A stretch of 64,000 bases of DNA from Ignavibacteriota bacterium (GTDB taxonomy: Bacteria; Bacteroidota; Ignavibacteria; SZUA-365), in the NCBI GenBank assembly GCA_016218045.1, contig JACRFB010000040.1:62001-126000 (forward strand), given 5' to 3'. The notes under the pieces were generated by a model. It was not told where the DNA came from. It worked only from the letters and a program-made list of their open reading frames with translations, and did no database searches. The position numbers and the translations under genes were made by a program. Every line of letters starts with the position of its first letter. Position 1 is the stretch's first letter. Positions 8,941 through 18,767 of the stretch are shown here, piece by piece.

Positions 8941-9633
8941 TCATTGATCGGCCGAGAACCAGCCGCGCCATCCGCATTTGTGGCAGCGGTACGGACGCCT
9001 GCCGAGCAGTTTGCGGCGAAGCGTCTCCCATATGTTGCGCGGGCGGGAACGGAACAGGCGGAACTCACCGCAGCTCGGACAGGCGCGTCCCTTGTGCCGT
9101 TTCGAGGAATGAAATTCCAAATCCTGCGGTTCGGAATACGGCTTGGGTTGTGCGTCGATGCTGGGCATCTCCACGTCACCGAACCCGTCGTCATCGAGCG
9201 GAGGACGGATCACCTGCGCGGGCCTTTCGTCCGGCGGAAACGTGCTGCTGCGGGATGGTGTCTCCGGCGCGCCGCCGGTGGGCGATGCAGGTGGAGGGGC
9301 AGGCGTAGCTGGACGCGGGATATCCCTTTCGGGCGGCAGAATCGCTTCGATGGGTGCAGCCCCGTCATCCAAGGTAAAATTCGGGATCGTGTCGTCGCCC
9401 TCGACCATGGGGGCTGCTACCGATTCGATGCCGCTTGCGGAGTAACGCAATTTCGCTTCGTCAACCCAGCCGCGCCAACCGCACTCATGGCAGCGGAACA
9501 CCCGCTTGAGGGTGTGCGCGCGCTTGAATCGTTCCAGACGCGTCTTGCTGTGGCTCCTCCGCAGGGCTTCGGCGCCGCACTTCGGACACAAGGCGATCAC
9601 CTCGCTATGCTGTAACCAGGGGTGGTGTTCCAT
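8941..9633 (-). CDS. Protein with two terminal C4 zinc ribbons, unknown function
   Basis: 230 residues from the ATG at 9633; upstream frame continuation lacks coding character. Two near-copies of one zinc ribbon flank a long Pro-rich, probably disordered middle. The first runs from LCPKCGAE to FRCHECGWRGW and the second from ACPSCGEF to YRCHKCGWRGW. Each has CxxC, about 30 basic residues, then CxxCGWRGW. No signal peptide. Such ribbons can bind nucleic acid or protein. It is divergent from the ECF sigma gene and unrelated in strand to the rrf2 operon. Confidence 0.7.
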   Translation of the reverse strand: MEHHPWLQHSEVIALCPKCGAEALRRSHSKTRLERFKRAHTLKRVFRCHECGWRGWVDEAKLRYSASGIESVAAPMVEGDDTIPNFTLDDGAAPIEAILPPERDIPRPATPAPPPASPTGGAPETPSRSSTFPPDERPAQVIRPPLDDDGFGDVEMPSIDAQPKPYSEPQDLEFHSSKRHKGRACPSCGEFRLFRSRPRNIWETLRRKLLGRRPYRCHKCGWRGWFSADQ

Positions 9634-9805
9634 GCTCGTGGCAATTGTGGGGGTTAGTCGGCAGGTTCTTCCCGGGGCCGGACAGTACTGGTGGGAAATA
9701 TAACTCCGGCAGCCGCCCATTTCATAACCCGTTGCACACGGTTTTCAAGACAATTCCCCGTATTATCGGTACAATCAGGGCAAAAAGTAGTCCCCACCGC
9801 AAAAA

Positions 9806-9837
9806 TTGTGAAATCTCGGGAACTCGCCCTATATTCT
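9806..9837 (+). promoter_or_regulatory. Candidate promoter of the ECF sigma gene
   Basis: TTG at 9806-9808, 21 bases, TATATTCT at 9830-9837, about 33 bases before the start codon. A GGGAACT word at 9818-9824 could alternatively be an ECF-type -35 element for autoregulation. The two readings cannot be separated by eye. Confidence 0.35.
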
Positions 9838-9869
9838 TGAGCTAAGGATTAGCCGAATGATGGAGATAT

Positions 9870-10514
9870 ATGTCGCTCCTGAACCCTGAACTTCAGGAAG
9901 AAATATTGGATGAAAATTCGGTCGATGCGCCCATCGACGCCGAATACTTGAAGAAGCGCCACCTCGAATTCGAGCGCGAGGCGCTTCCACATATGGACGC
10001 ATTGTACAACTTCGCGCTGCGCATGACATCCGATCCGGATGATGCCGACGATCTGCTGCAGGAAACCTACCTGAAGGCCTACCGTTTCTTCGACAAATTC
10101 GAGAAAGGAACGAACTGCAAGGCCTGGCTGTTTCGCATCATGAAGAACTCCTTCATCAACATCTACCGGAAAGTGGCAAAAGAGCCGGACAAGGTGGATT
10201 ACGATGAGGTCGAGGAGTTCTATCACTCGATCCGGGCGGAATCGGCGGATGCCAACGACCTGGAAGAAAAGCTGTTTTCGAATCTGCTCGACGACGACGT
10301 CTCCGAGGCGCTTGAATCGCTGCCCGAGGAGTTCCGAACCGTGGTGATCCTGTGCGACATCGAGGGATTCACATACGAGGAGATAGCGGAATTTGTGGAA
10401 TGCCCGATCGGGACAGTCCGGTCGCGCCTCCACCGCGGGCGGAAAATGCTGCGCGCAAAACTCCTTGATTACGCAAAGTCCCGCGGATTCGCATCGGCCG
10501 ACGAGACGATCTGA
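9870..10514 (+). CDS. ECF-type RNA polymerase sigma factor
   Basis: 214 residues with a TGGAG ribosome binding site. Region 2 is clear ([49 protein letters not shown]) and so is region 4 ([46 protein letters not shown]). The linker is acidic. It directs RNA polymerase to a stress or envelope regulon, as is typical for the class. It is followed 36 bp later by a small gene in the usual anti-sigma position. Confidence 0.93.
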   Translation: MSLLNPELQEEILDENSVDAPIDAEYLKKRHLEFEREALPHMDALYNFALRMTSDPDDADDLLQETYLKAYRFFDKFEKGTNCKAWLFRIMKNSFINIYRKVAKEPDKVDYDEVEEFYHSIRAESADANDLEEKLFSNLLDDDVSEALESLPEEFRTVVILCDIEGFTYEEIAEFVECPIGTVRSRLHRGRKMLRAKLLDYAKSRGFASADETI

Positions 10515-10550
10515 TACCACCACCATTCACTGCGCTGCGACGCGAGACCA

Positions 10551-10808
10551 ATGAAAGCGGAAGAAGTCCCGGAATACATCAGCGCCCTTGTCGACAAGGA
10601 AATCACGGATCTGACCGACGAGGAAGTGGAGATCCTGCAGCGGATGGTGCATGAGCGGCCGGAGTTGTTCGGGGAGTATCAACTGAATCTGGCCACGAAG
10701 CTGTGTCTGCACAAACACCTCAAGTCCGTCCGCTGTCCGACCGCAACGTCCGACACGATTCGTTCCACGATTTATCACCTTTTTAAATCGCAGCGGGCGA
10801 CACTGTAG
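10551..10808 (+). CDS. Small protein downstream of sigma factor, possible anti-sigma factor
   Basis: 85 residues, no signal peptide, no membrane helix. It has an acidic helical N-terminus (EYISALVDKEI, EEVEILQRMV) followed by LATKLCLHKHLKSVRCP. Position and a Cys/His-bearing helix suggest an anti-sigma factor. The canonical zinc motif HxxxCxxC is not present, so this is an inference from context. If it is an anti-sigma factor it would act in the cytoplasm. Confidence 0.5.
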   Translation: MKAEEVPEYISALVDKEITDLTDEEVEILQRMVHERPELFGEYQLNLATKLCLHKHLKSVRCPTATSDTIRSTIYHLFKSQRATL

Positions 10809-10920
10809 ACACGCGTTTCTGTTTCCCGGCACGTTCCCGCCGCCGTTGCCTGTCGGCGCAGGGCCGGTGTGCCGCGCCGATTACGTCGCATCACAGACAT
10901 TCATTCCGAAGATCCCCGTC

Positions 10921-11976
10921 ATGAAGATATTTGCCCCAACCTTTATCCTTGTTCTTGCCATCCACGCCGGCGCTCTGGCGCAGGAGGCGGGCTCCGACGA
11001 TGCCCGGCTACTCCGTGACGGCGAGAAACACCTGCGAAACATCCGTCAGCTCACCTTTGAGGGCGAGAACGCCGAGGCATACCTGTCCTTCGACGAAACC
11101 AAACTCATCTTCCAGTCGCGTCTCGCGGGAATGGAGTGCGACCAGATCTACACGATGACCATCGACGGCGCCGACCGTCGTCGTGTGTCGTCGGGCAACG
11201 GACGCACCACATGTTCGTACTGGCTGCCCGACGGAGAACACATCATCTACGCCTCCACGGAGGGACACGCCGCCGACTGCCTGCCTCAGCCCGACAAGTC
11301 GAAGGGGTATGTGTGGAAACTGTATCCCGAGTTCGACATTTACCGCGCTCGTTCCGACGGCAGCGAAATACAACCGCTGGCGGTGTCGGACGGGTACGAT
11401 GCGGAGGCGACCGTGTCGCCCAACGGCGACAAGATCATTTTCACCTCGACGCGCGACGGGGATCCCGAACTTTACATCATGAACATCGACGGCAGAAATC
11501 TCACCCGCCTGACACACGAGCCGGGCTACGACGGTGGCGCCTTTTTCTCGCCGGACGGTTCGAAGATCGTGTTCCGCGCCAGCAGGCCGCGCACCGAGGA
11601 GGAGCAGGCCGCGTACAGGGAGTTGGTGAACGAACATCTCGTCCGACCGACAAATCTCGAAATCTTCGTGATGGACGCCGACGGCAGCAACATGCGCCAG
11701 GTGACCGACAATGGCGCGGCGAATTTTGCGCCGTATATGCACCCCGACGGCCGACGCATTATTTTCTGTTCGAACATGGACGCCAGCAACCGGCGGAACT
11801 TCGACCTGTACATGGTGAGCATCAACGGCGGCGAAGCCGAACGTATCACCTTCGACGGCGAGTTCGACGGATTTCCCATGTTTCTGCGTGACGGAAAACA
11901 TCTTGTATTCTGCTCAAATCGCAACAACAAGAATCCCGGCGACACAAACGTCTTTATCGCCGAATGGGTCGACTGA
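10921..11976 (+). CDS. Exported TolB-like PD40 beta-propeller protein
   Basis: 351 residues from the ATG at 10921, which begins a signal peptide (MKIFAPTFILVLAIHAGALAQ). At least five PD40/WD40-like blades are visible: SFDETKLIFQS, WLPDGEHIIYAS, VSPNGDKIIFTS, FSPDGSKIVFRA, MHPDGRRIIFCS and FLRDGKHLVFCS. The protein resembles the propeller of TolB and prolyl-oligopeptidase-type proteins but has no peptidase domain. It is probably periplasmic. It lies 16 bp upstream of the M28 peptidase gene and is likely co-transcribed with it. Confidence 0.8.
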   Translation: MKIFAPTFILVLAIHAGALAQEAGSDDARLLRDGEKHLRNIRQLTFEGENAEAYLSFDETKLIFQSRLAGMECDQIYTMTIDGADRRRVSSGNGRTTCSYWLPDGEHIIYASTEGHAADCLPQPDKSKGYVWKLYPEFDIYRARSDGSEIQPLAVSDGYDAEATVSPNGDKIIFTSTRDGDPELYIMNIDGRNLTRLTHEPGYDGGAFFSPDGSKIVFRASRPRTEEEQAAYRELVNEHLVRPTNLEIFVMDADGSNMRQVTDNGAANFAPYMHPDGRRIIFCSNMDASNRRNFDLYMVSINGGEAERITFDGEFDGFPMFLRDGKHLVFCSNRNNKNPGDTNVFIAEWVD

Positions 11977-11992
11977 TCCGAGGAATTTCAGC

Positions 11993-13786
11993 ATGACACG
12001 CACCCGCCTTACCACAATCCTCCTTCTCGCGGCCGCCTGCGCGGCGTACGCACAGACGATTCCGCCTCCGCCTCCCACGTCGACGGCCGACGTGACCATC
12101 GACGAGCTGGGCTATCACATCCGCTACCTCGCGTCCGACGAACTCGAAGGCCGGGGCACGGGAACAAAGGGCGGCGAACTGGCCGTCTCGTACCTGGAGC
12201 GCGAGTTCCAGCGCTACGGGCTCGCGCCCGCGGGGGACAAGGGCTACCGCCAGACCTTCGAAGCCGTGACCGGCGTGGCCATGGGCGCCGACAATACTCT
12301 GACCCTCTCGACGGCTGGTGCGCGCCGCACGCTGCTGGTCGGACGCGATTTCACTCCCTACGGTTTCTCCGCTGCGGGCAGGGCCTCGTCGCCTCTCGTC
12401 TTCGCGGGCTACGGGATAAACGCACCGAACAAGCAGTACAACGACTACGCGTCCGTCGACGTGAAGGGCCGCGTGGTGCTTGTGGCGAAGGGACATCCCG
12501 AGAGCGGCAATCCGCATTCGGACTTCGACGACATCTCCAGCGTGCGCAGCAAGGCGCTCTTCGCGCGTGAAGCGGGCGCGGCCGCGCTGCTCATCGTGAA
12601 TCCCGATGGCGACGGCCTCGCGGAGTTCACCTACGACAATTCGCCTCAGGGTGCGGGCATCATGGTCGTGAATATCACACGTGCCGAGGCCCTTGCGCTC
12701 TTCACCCGCGAGGCGCTCCCCGCCATACTCGCGCGCATCGACAGCACTAAAACACCGGCGTCGTCCGTCTTGTCCGATGTGACCGCCGATATTCAGACCG
12801 ACGTATCCTTTATTCGCAAGCCCGTCTCGAATGTCGCCGCCCTGCTCGAGGGGAGCGATCCGGCGCTGCGCGGACAGGTCATTGTGATCGGCGCGCATTA
12901 CGACCATCTCGGCTGGGGGCAGAGCGGATCGCTGTACCGCGGCAAGGATCGCGTGATACACAACGGCGCCGACGACAACGCGTCGGGTACCGCGGCGATG
13001 CTCGAACTCGCGCAGTACTTTGCGTCGAACCGGCCACGGCGGTCGGTGCTGTTTCTCGGTTTCGCCGCGGAGGAGATGGGCCTGCTCGGTTCGTCGCATT
13101 GGGCGAAGAATCCCACGAGGCCGCTTGCCGACGTCGCGTGGATGATCAACATCGACATGCTCGGCCGCCTTTCCGACAGCACCAATAAATTGAACGTGCA
13201 GGGTGTGGGCACTTCGAATGGTTTTGAAGAACTCGTGAAAAAAGTAAACGAGTCCTACAAGTTCGACCTCGGCCTGATTCAGGACGGGCAGGGCTCGAGC
13301 GACCACGCCAGCTTCTACCGCAAGGATCTGCCCGTGCTGTTCTTCTTCACCGGCCTGCACACCGACTATCACCGTCCCAGCGACGACGCCGACAAGATCA
13401 ACCTCCCCGGCGAGCAACGCGCGGCGCGCTTCATCGCCGATGTGCTGCGGGCAATCGACGCGCGCGACGAGCGTCCGCTCTTCACGAAGGTCGTGGTAAA
13501 GGAAGACCGGCGCGTACGTGGTTTCAACGTGTATGTCGGAACGATTCCCGACTACGGAAACACCGAGGAAGGATTCAAGATCACAGGCACGAGTCCGGGC
13601 AGTCCTGCCGAAAAGGCGGGTCTCAAGGCCGGCGACCTTATCGTGCAATTCGGCGACACCAAGCTGAAGAACATCTACGATTACATGAATGCGCTCGGCC
13701 TGCACAAGCCCGAGGAGGATGTGCCGGTGACCGTGAAACGCGGAGGCGAGCTTCTCACGCTGACGATACACCTCGTCAAAAAGTAA
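11993..13786 (+). CDS. Exported M28 family metallopeptidase with PA and PDZ domains
   Basis: 597 residues from the ATG at 11993, which starts a signal peptide (TTILLLAAACAAYAQ). A protease-associated (PA) insert lies at about 110-260. The M28 catalytic domain holds the zinc ligands and base in VIGAHYDHLG, NGADDNASGTAAMLE, AAEEMGLLGSSHW, INIDMLGR and the final His in LHTDYHRPSDD. The C-terminal PDZ (about 505-597) has GSPAEKAGLKAGDLIVQFG. It is an aminopeptidase-like enzyme acting on peptides in the periplasm or outside. A strong terminator follows. Confidence 0.93.
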   Translation: MTRTRLTTILLLAAACAAYAQTIPPPPPTSTADVTIDELGYHIRYLASDELEGRGTGTKGGELAVSYLEREFQRYGLAPAGDKGYRQTFEAVTGVAMGADNTLTLSTAGARRTLLVGRDFTPYGFSAAGRASSPLVFAGYGINAPNKQYNDYASVDVKGRVVLVAKGHPESGNPHSDFDDISSVRSKALFAREAGAAALLIVNPDGDGLAEFTYDNSPQGAGIMVVNITRAEALALFTREALPAILARIDSTKTPASSVLSDVTADIQTDVSFIRKPVSNVAALLEGSDPALRGQVIVIGAHYDHLGWGQSGSLYRGKDRVIHNGADDNASGTAAMLELAQYFASNRPRRSVLFLGFAAEEMGLLGSSHWAKNPTRPLADVAWMINIDMLGRLSDSTNKLNVQGVGTSNGFEELVKKVNESYKFDLGLIQDGQGSSDHASFYRKDLPVLFFFTGLHTDYHRPSDDADKINLPGEQRAARFIADVLRAIDARDERPLFTKVVVKEDRRVRGFNVYVGTIPDYGNTEEGFKITGTSPGSPAEKAGLKAGDLIVQFGDTKLKNIYDYMNALGLHKPEEDVPVTVKRGGELLTLTIHLVKK

Positions 13787-13808
13787 CACGCGCAAAGCTG
13801 GGCGAACA

Positions 13809-13845
13809 CGGCGCGGGGTGGTTCTTCCACCCCGCGCCGTTGCAT
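13809..13845 (+). terminator. Terminator after the M28 peptidase gene
   Basis: Perfect 13-bp GC-rich stem (CGGCGCGGGGTGG at 13809-13821 with 13827-13839) and a 5-base loop, followed by TTGCATTTT. Confidence 0.8.
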
Positions 13846-14133
13846 TTTCGGGGGAACGGAGATTGGGATGCAGCGACACGGGCCGCGCGGGGAGCGGGCT
13901 GACGGCGCTCCCCTGCGTCAAAAATCTTGACGAATTCTTTATAAGACACATGCGGCTTTTTACGGTGTCTTCACATGCTTTTGTAAGGGTGATGATGAGA
14001 TTGTGGGTGTCATGCCCCGCGTCATACTGCCGCGTGAGGTCCCCCGCGATGGATGCACAGAGCTTCCGGGAGACGACACTGCGGCGCGTTCCAGCGGCAT
14101 GACCTGCAATCGTCTGGTACATGGAGGTCACTC
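13846..14133 (+). other. Gene-free leader of the kdp operon
   Basis: No convincing coding region. It is more A+T-rich than its neighbours in the middle (13918-13985). It must contain the kdp promoter and any KdpE operator, but no element with acceptable spacing could be identified by eye. AGGAGGT-like sequence (TGGAGGTCA) at about 14122-14130 is the kdpC ribosome binding site. Confidence 0.4.
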
Positions 14134-14724
14134 ATGCGACACCATCTTCGGCCCGCGCTTGTGCTTCTCGCCGGCTGCATGCTTCTCACCGGAGCAGCGT
14201 ATCCCGCCCTGGTCACGGCCCTTGCCGATCTGTTCTTCCCCTGGCAAAGACACGGCAGCCTGATCCGCCACGGCGACACGGTGCTGGGATCCGCGCTGCT
14301 GGGACAACAATTCTCGCGGCCCGAATATTTCTGGGGACGACTGTCGGCGACGGTGCCCATGCCGTATAACGCCGGCGCTTCGGGCGGATCCAATTATGCT
14401 CCAACACACGATTCCCTGCTGGCAAGGGCTCGACAGCGCATAGCCGATCTCCGGGCTTTCGACACGTCGGACACACGCCCTGTTCCCGTCGATCTTGTCA
14501 CGGCCTCGGGAAGCGGCCTCGATCCGCATATAAGCGTCGCCGCGGCGATGTATCAGATTCCCCGGGTCGCAAAAGCCCGGGGCATCCCGGAGGAGCCGTT
14601 GTACGCCCTGATCGAGAGTCACACGGAATCGCGGGGATGGGGATTTCTCGGCGAAGCCCGGGTACACGTGCTGCGGTTGAACATCGCGCTCGATTCGTTG
14701 AGGGAGGGACCGACCCATGAGTGA
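14134..14724 (+). CDS. kdpC: K+-transporting ATPase subunit C
   Basis: 196 residues from the ATG at 14134 with a GGAGGT site. One N-terminal membrane helix (LRPALVLLAGCMLLTGAAYPALVTAL) and the family signatures GSALLGQQFSRPEYFWGR, SGGSNYAPT, VTASGSGLDPHIS and ALIESHTE, ending with LNIALDSL. KdpC stabilises the KdpFABC complex and aids ATP binding by KdpB. Unusually it is the first gene of the operon and not after kdpB. It overlaps the following small gene by 8 bp. Confidence 0.95.
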   Translation: MRHHLRPALVLLAGCMLLTGAAYPALVTALADLFFPWQRHGSLIRHGDTVLGSALLGQQFSRPEYFWGRLSATVPMPYNAGASGGSNYAPTHDSLLARARQRIADLRAFDTSDTRPVPVDLVTASGSGLDPHISVAAAMYQIPRVAKARGIPEEPLYALIESHTESRGWGFLGEARVHVLRLNIALDSLREGPTHE

Positions 14725-14827
14725 TCTCGTCTATGTTCTTCTTGTGGCGGGCTTCGGGCTCTGTACGGTCGGCCTCATACAGCTCTGCGAGCGACTGCGC
14801 GCCAGCGACAGTGGAGGACGGCGATGA
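14717..14827 (+). CDS. 36-residue single-helix membrane protein in kdp operon
   Basis: Begins MSDLVYVLLVAGFGLCTVGL and ends ASDSGGRR. GAGGGAGG lies upstream. The start overlaps the kdpC stop and the TGA overlaps the kdpF start (ATGA). One hydrophobic helix followed by LCERLR. Small proteins with a helix followed by LCERL are often present but unannotated next to kdpF in other kdp operons (from memory, not searched). It may be an accessory of the Kdp complex. Confidence 0.65.
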   Translation: MSDLVYVLLVAGFGLCTVGLIQLCERLRASDSGGRR

Positions 14828-14916
14828 TCACATTTCAGGTCGTTGCGGCGTGTGTTGCGATCGGACTCCTCGCCTACCTGTTCGTCGCGATGCTCAAACC
14901 GGAGAAGTTCTCATGA
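14824..14916 (+). CDS. kdpF: K+-transporting ATPase small subunit F
   Basis: 30 residues. Single membrane helix (VVAACVAIGLLAYLFVAML) followed by KPEKFS; the pattern of a helix ending L-x-PEKF is the KdpF signature. GGAGG is placed 5-6 bases before the ATG. It overlaps kdpA by ATGA. It stabilises the KdpABC complex in the inner membrane. Confidence 0.9.
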   Translation: MITFQVVAACVAIGLLAYLFVAMLKPEKFS

Positions 14917-16652
14917 TCCCCATCGACATACTCCGCCTGTTCGTGCTCATTGTGCTTCTCACGGCCGCGTGTATCCCTCTCGGCAGGTATATGGCACGCG
15001 TCTATTCGGGTTCGCGGACATTTCTCGATCCGCTGCTGCGCCCGATAGAGCGGGCCATTTACCGTGTCGCCGGTATTCGCGCGGAGGAAGAACACGACTG
15101 GAAATGGAATGCGACGGCCATGCTCGTGATCAATGCCGCCGGGTACGTCGTACTCTACGCGCTGCTTCGGATGCAGGACATGCTCCCGTTCAATCCCCAA
15201 TCGCTCCCCGGCGTTGCGGCCGACACGGCGTTTAATACCGCCGTAAGTTTCGTGTCCAACACAAACTGGCAGTCGTACAGCGGAGAGACAACGATGAGTT
15301 ATCTCTCGCAGATGTTTGGACTCACCGTACAGAACTTCCTCTCTGCGGGCACGGGCATGGCGGTTGCCGCGCTGTGTATCCGCGGCCTCGCGCGCCACTC
15401 CACCACGCTGCTGGGAAATTTCTGGGTGGATCTGACGCGCAGCATTCTGTACATCCTCTTGCCCCTTTCCATGTGCCTCGCCCTTGTACTGGTGTCGCAG
15501 GGTGTGATTCAGAATTTTGATGCGCCCGTGCCGGCGACTTCTCTTGAAACCGCACACAGGGCCGGTGCAGCGGATGGCGCGTCGGGTCTTGTGCCGATGG
15601 GTCCGGCAGCGTCGCAGATAGCGATTAAGCAACTTGGCACAAACGGGGGCGGATTTTTTAACACAAACGCGTCGCACCCGTTCGAAAATCCCACGCCGCT
15701 GTCGAATCTGCTGCAGATGCTTGCCATTCTCCTGCTCCCCGCGGCCCTCTGTTTCACCTTTGGATCGATGGTCCGCGATTCACGGCAGGGAACGGCGCTG
15801 TACATCGCGATGCTTGCGATTCTGCTCTGTGCATCCGCAGGAGTCCTTGTGGTGGAAGAACAGGGCAATCCCGTATTCATGCGTCTCGGAGTCGATCAGA
15901 CGTCCACTTCCATACAATGCGGCGGAAACATGGAAGGGAAGGAGGTGCGATTCGGCGCAGGCAACTCCGCGTTGTGGGCGGTGTTCACGACGGCCGCGTC
16001 GAACGGATCCGTCAACTCCATGCACGATTCTTTCATGCCCTTGGGAGGCGGCATCCTGATGTTCCTCATGCAGCTCGGCGAGGTTGTGTTCGGGGGAGTC
16101 GGTTCCGGACTCTACGGAATGTTCGTGTTTGTGATCGTGGCGGTCTTTGTCGCGGGTTTGCTTGTCGGCCGCACGCCGGAGTATCTCGGACACAAGATCG
16201 ACGCCTTCGACATGAAGATGTCGTCGCTGCTCATCCTGATCATGCCGATAACCGTGCTCGGATTGACGGCCTTGGCAGTGTCGTGCGACGCGGGGCGTAC
16301 AGCGATATTTAACGGCGGGCCGCACGGCTTCAGCGAAGTGCTGTATGCGTTCACCTCGACGGGAAACAACAACGGGAGCGCATTCGCGGGCCTCGGTGCG
16401 AACACTCCGTTCTACAACATCAGCGGCGGCATCGCCATGCTGATCGGCCGTTATTGGCTCGCCGTTCCCGCGCTCGCCCTCGCGGGTTCCCTCGCCGGCA
16501 AACAGCACACTCCGCCGGGACAGGGCACTCTTCCCACACACACGCCGTTGTTCATCGGCTGGCTCCTTGCGATCGTGCTCCTTGTCGGCGCATTGAATTT
16601 TATTCCGGCACTGGCTCTCGGCCCCATTGCAGAACACCTTCTGCTTCCCTGA
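14913..16652 (+). CDS. kdpA: K+-transporting ATPase subunit A (channel-like)
   Basis: 579 residues, about ten membrane helices. The selectivity-filter loops of this K+-channel-related subunit are recognisable: FVSNTNWQSYSGE, LGTNGGGFFNTNASHPFENP, TTAASNGSVNSMHDSF and STGNNNGSAFAGL. The start at 14913 overlaps the kdpF stop. It is the ion-binding and translocating subunit of the high-affinity K+ pump. Confidence 0.98.
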   Translation: MIPIDILRLFVLIVLLTAACIPLGRYMARVYSGSRTFLDPLLRPIERAIYRVAGIRAEEEHDWKWNATAMLVINAAGYVVLYALLRMQDMLPFNPQSLPGVAADTAFNTAVSFVSNTNWQSYSGETTMSYLSQMFGLTVQNFLSAGTGMAVAALCIRGLARHSTTLLGNFWVDLTRSILYILLPLSMCLALVLVSQGVIQNFDAPVPATSLETAHRAGAADGASGLVPMGPAASQIAIKQLGTNGGGFFNTNASHPFENPTPLSNLLQMLAILLLPAALCFTFGSMVRDSRQGTALYIAMLAILLCASAGVLVVEEQGNPVFMRLGVDQTSTSIQCGGNMEGKEVRFGAGNSALWAVFTTAASNGSVNSMHDSFMPLGGGILMFLMQLGEVVFGGVGSGLYGMFVFVIVAVFVAGLLVGRTPEYLGHKIDAFDMKMSSLLILIMPITVLGLTALAVSCDAGRTAIFNGGPHGFSEVLYAFTSTGNNNGSAFAGLGANTPFYNISGGIAMLIGRYWLAVPALALAGSLAGKQHTPPGQGTLPTHTPLFIGWLLAIVLLVGALNFIPALALGPIAEHLLLP

Positions 16653-16664
16653 CAGGTGACTCAC

Positions 16665-18767
16665 ATGACACAGCATTCGAGACCCGACACCCGCCCCTCC
16701 GTCGTATTCAACCGCGGCCTGTTGACAGGTGCGCTGATAGACGCGCTGCGGAAACTGGATCCGCGACTGATGATGCGCAATCCCGTCATGTTTGTTGTGG
16801 AGGTGGGAGCCCTGTTCACAACCGTCCTCTGGGTGCAGGCGCTCGCAGGCCACGGCGAAGATGCTTCATCGTTCAGCGGCGCGGTGAGTCTCTGGTTATG
16901 GTTCACCGTCTATTTCGCTAACATCGCCGAAGCGATCGCGGAGGGACGTGGCAGGGCCCAGGCCCACGCACTGCGCGCGAGCCGGCGTGAAGCGTCGGCG
17001 GTGCTGCTCGCTTCACCCGATCCGGGCGCGGAACGACGGGAGGTTTCGTCGAGCATGTTGTCCCGCGGCGATATCGTGATGGTGGAAGCCGGGGGCATGA
17101 TACCGGCGGACGGTGAAGTGATAGACGGGGTGGCATCAGTGGACGAAAGTGCCATCACGGGAGAAAGCGCGCCGGTCATACGCGAGGCGGGAGGCGACCG
17201 CAGCGCCGTGACCGGCGGCACCACGGTGCTGTCGGACTGGCTGATCGTGTCCGTTACCGCGGAACCGGGTTCGGGCTTCATCGACAGGATGATCCGGCTT
17301 ATCGAGGGGGCGCGCAGGCAGAAAACACCCAATGAAATCGCACTCAACATACTGCTCGCCGCGGTCACCATCATTTTTCTTGTGGTCTGTGCGACACTTC
17401 TTCCCTTCTCGCAGTACAGCGTGACGGCGATGGGCAGGGGCGAACCCGTCACCTTCACGGTTCTGATCGCCCTTCTGGTCTGTCTCATTCCCACAACCAT
17501 CGGAGGCCTGCTCTCAGCGATCGGCATCGCGGGCATGGACCGCATGCTCCGTCACAACATCATCGCCACATCGGGCCGCGCAGTCGAGGCCGCCGGCGAT
17601 GTCGACGTGCTGCTTCTCGACAAAACGGGCACCATCACACTCGGAAACCGCATGGCCACCGAATTTGTGTGCGCCCCCGGTGTGACATCCGAGCGCCTCG
17701 CGGACGCCGCCCAGCTTGCGTCGCTGGCCGATGAAACTCCCGAGGGACGGTCCATCGTCGTGCTCGCGAAGGAACGGTACGGTCTGCGTGCGCGGGACAT
17801 TCAGGAGTCGCATCTCCAATTCATCCCATTCTCGGCGCACACACGTATGAGTGGTGTGGATATCGTGGGCGCCGAATACAGGCCGACCCGAAGTATACGC
17901 AAGGGCTCGGCAGGAGCCATCCGCTCATTTGTCGCAGGCAACGGCGGCACGTTCCCGCAGCAGATCGATGCCCGGGTACAGGATGTAAGCCGCAACGGCG
18001 AGACGCCGCTCGTTGTGGCGGAAGATGCCGAAGTACTCGGGGTGATCCGGCTGAAGGACATCGTCAAGGGCGGCATCAAGGAGCGATTCACGCGGCTGCG
18101 GGCGATGGGCATCAAGACCGTGATGATCACAGGCGATAACGCCCTGACGGCGGCGGCCATCGCCGCCGAGGCCGGAGTCGACGACTTCCTCGCGGAGGCG
18201 ACCCCGGAGGACAAACTGACGCTGATTCGCAAACACCAAAGCGGCGGACACCTCGTTGCCATGAGCGGGGATGGCACCAACGACGCGCCCGCGCTTGCGC
18301 AAGCCGACGTGGCAGTCGCGATGAACACCGGCACACAGGCCGCGCGCGAAGCGGCAAACATGGTGGATCTCGACAGCAATCCCACAAAGCTTCTGGAGAT
18401 CGTCGAGATCGGCAAACAGCTCCTCATGACACGCGGAGCACTGACGACTTTCAGTCTGTCGAATGACCTCGCGAAGTACTTTGCCATCATTCCCGCGGCT
18501 TTTGTCGGCACCTTTCCCGCGCTGAAGGCGCTCAACATCATGGGCCTGGCGACCCCACACAGCGCGATACTCTCGGCGGTGATCTTCAACGCCCTCATCA
18601 TCGTCGCACTCATCCCTCTTGCGCTGCGCGGCATCCGCTACTCTCCCGCGGATGCCGCAACGCTGCTGCGGCGCAATCTCCTGATCTATGGCGTGGGCGG
18701 ACTGTTCGTGCCGTTCATCGGCATCAAACTCATCGACGTGTTTCTCGTCGCGATAGGTGCGTCATGA
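16665..18767 (+). CDS. kdpB: K+-transporting P-type ATPase subunit B
   Basis: 700 residues from the ATG at 16665 (AGGTGA upstream; a GTG at 16656 is an alternative). The actuator motif TGESAPV, the phosphorylation site DKTGTITLG near residue 319, MITGDN and the hinge [19 protein letters not shown] are intact, followed by [20 protein letters not shown] typical of KdpB. It hydrolyses ATP to drive K+ through KdpA. Its stop overlaps the start of the next gene (ATGA). Confidence 0.98.
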   Translation: MTQHSRPDTRPSVVFNRGLLTGALIDALRKLDPRLMMRNPVMFVVEVGALFTTVLWVQALAGHGEDASSFSGAVSLWLWFTVYFANIAEAIAEGRGRAQAHALRASRREASAVLLASPDPGAERREVSSSMLSRGDIVMVEAGGMIPADGEVIDGVASVDESAITGESAPVIREAGGDRSAVTGGTTVLSDWLIVSVTAEPGSGFIDRMIRLIEGARRQKTPNEIALNILLAAVTIIFLVVCATLLPFSQYSVTAMGRGEPVTFTVLIALLVCLIPTTIGGLLSAIGIAGMDRMLRHNIIATSGRAVEAAGDVDVLLLDKTGTITLGNRMATEFVCAPGVTSERLADAAQLASLADETPEGRSIVVLAKERYGLRARDIQESHLQFIPFSAHTRMSGVDIVGAEYRPTRSIRKGSAGAIRSFVAGNGGTFPQQIDARVQDVSRNGETPLVVAEDAEVLGVIRLKDIVKGGIKERFTRLRAMGIKTVMITGDNALTAAAIAAEAGVDDFLAEATPEDKLTLIRKHQSGGHLVAMSGDGTNDAPALAQADVAVAMNTGTQAAREAANMVDLDSNPTKLLEIVEIGKQLLMTRGALTTFSLSNDLAKYFAIIPAAFVGTFPALKALNIMGLATPHSAILSAVIFNALIIVALIPLALRGIRYSPADAATLLRRNLLIYGVGGLFVPFIGIKLIDVFLVAIGAS

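Noticed and set aside
13927-13945. TTGACG...TATAAG as a sigma-70 promoter for kdp
   Set aside because: Only 7 bases separate the two hexamers, far from 16-18; no acceptable alternative was seen.
11954-14131. 725-codon antisense open frame opposite the M28 peptidase
   Set aside because: Shadow of a well-supported gene, low-complexity R/H/G-rich product, no start context.
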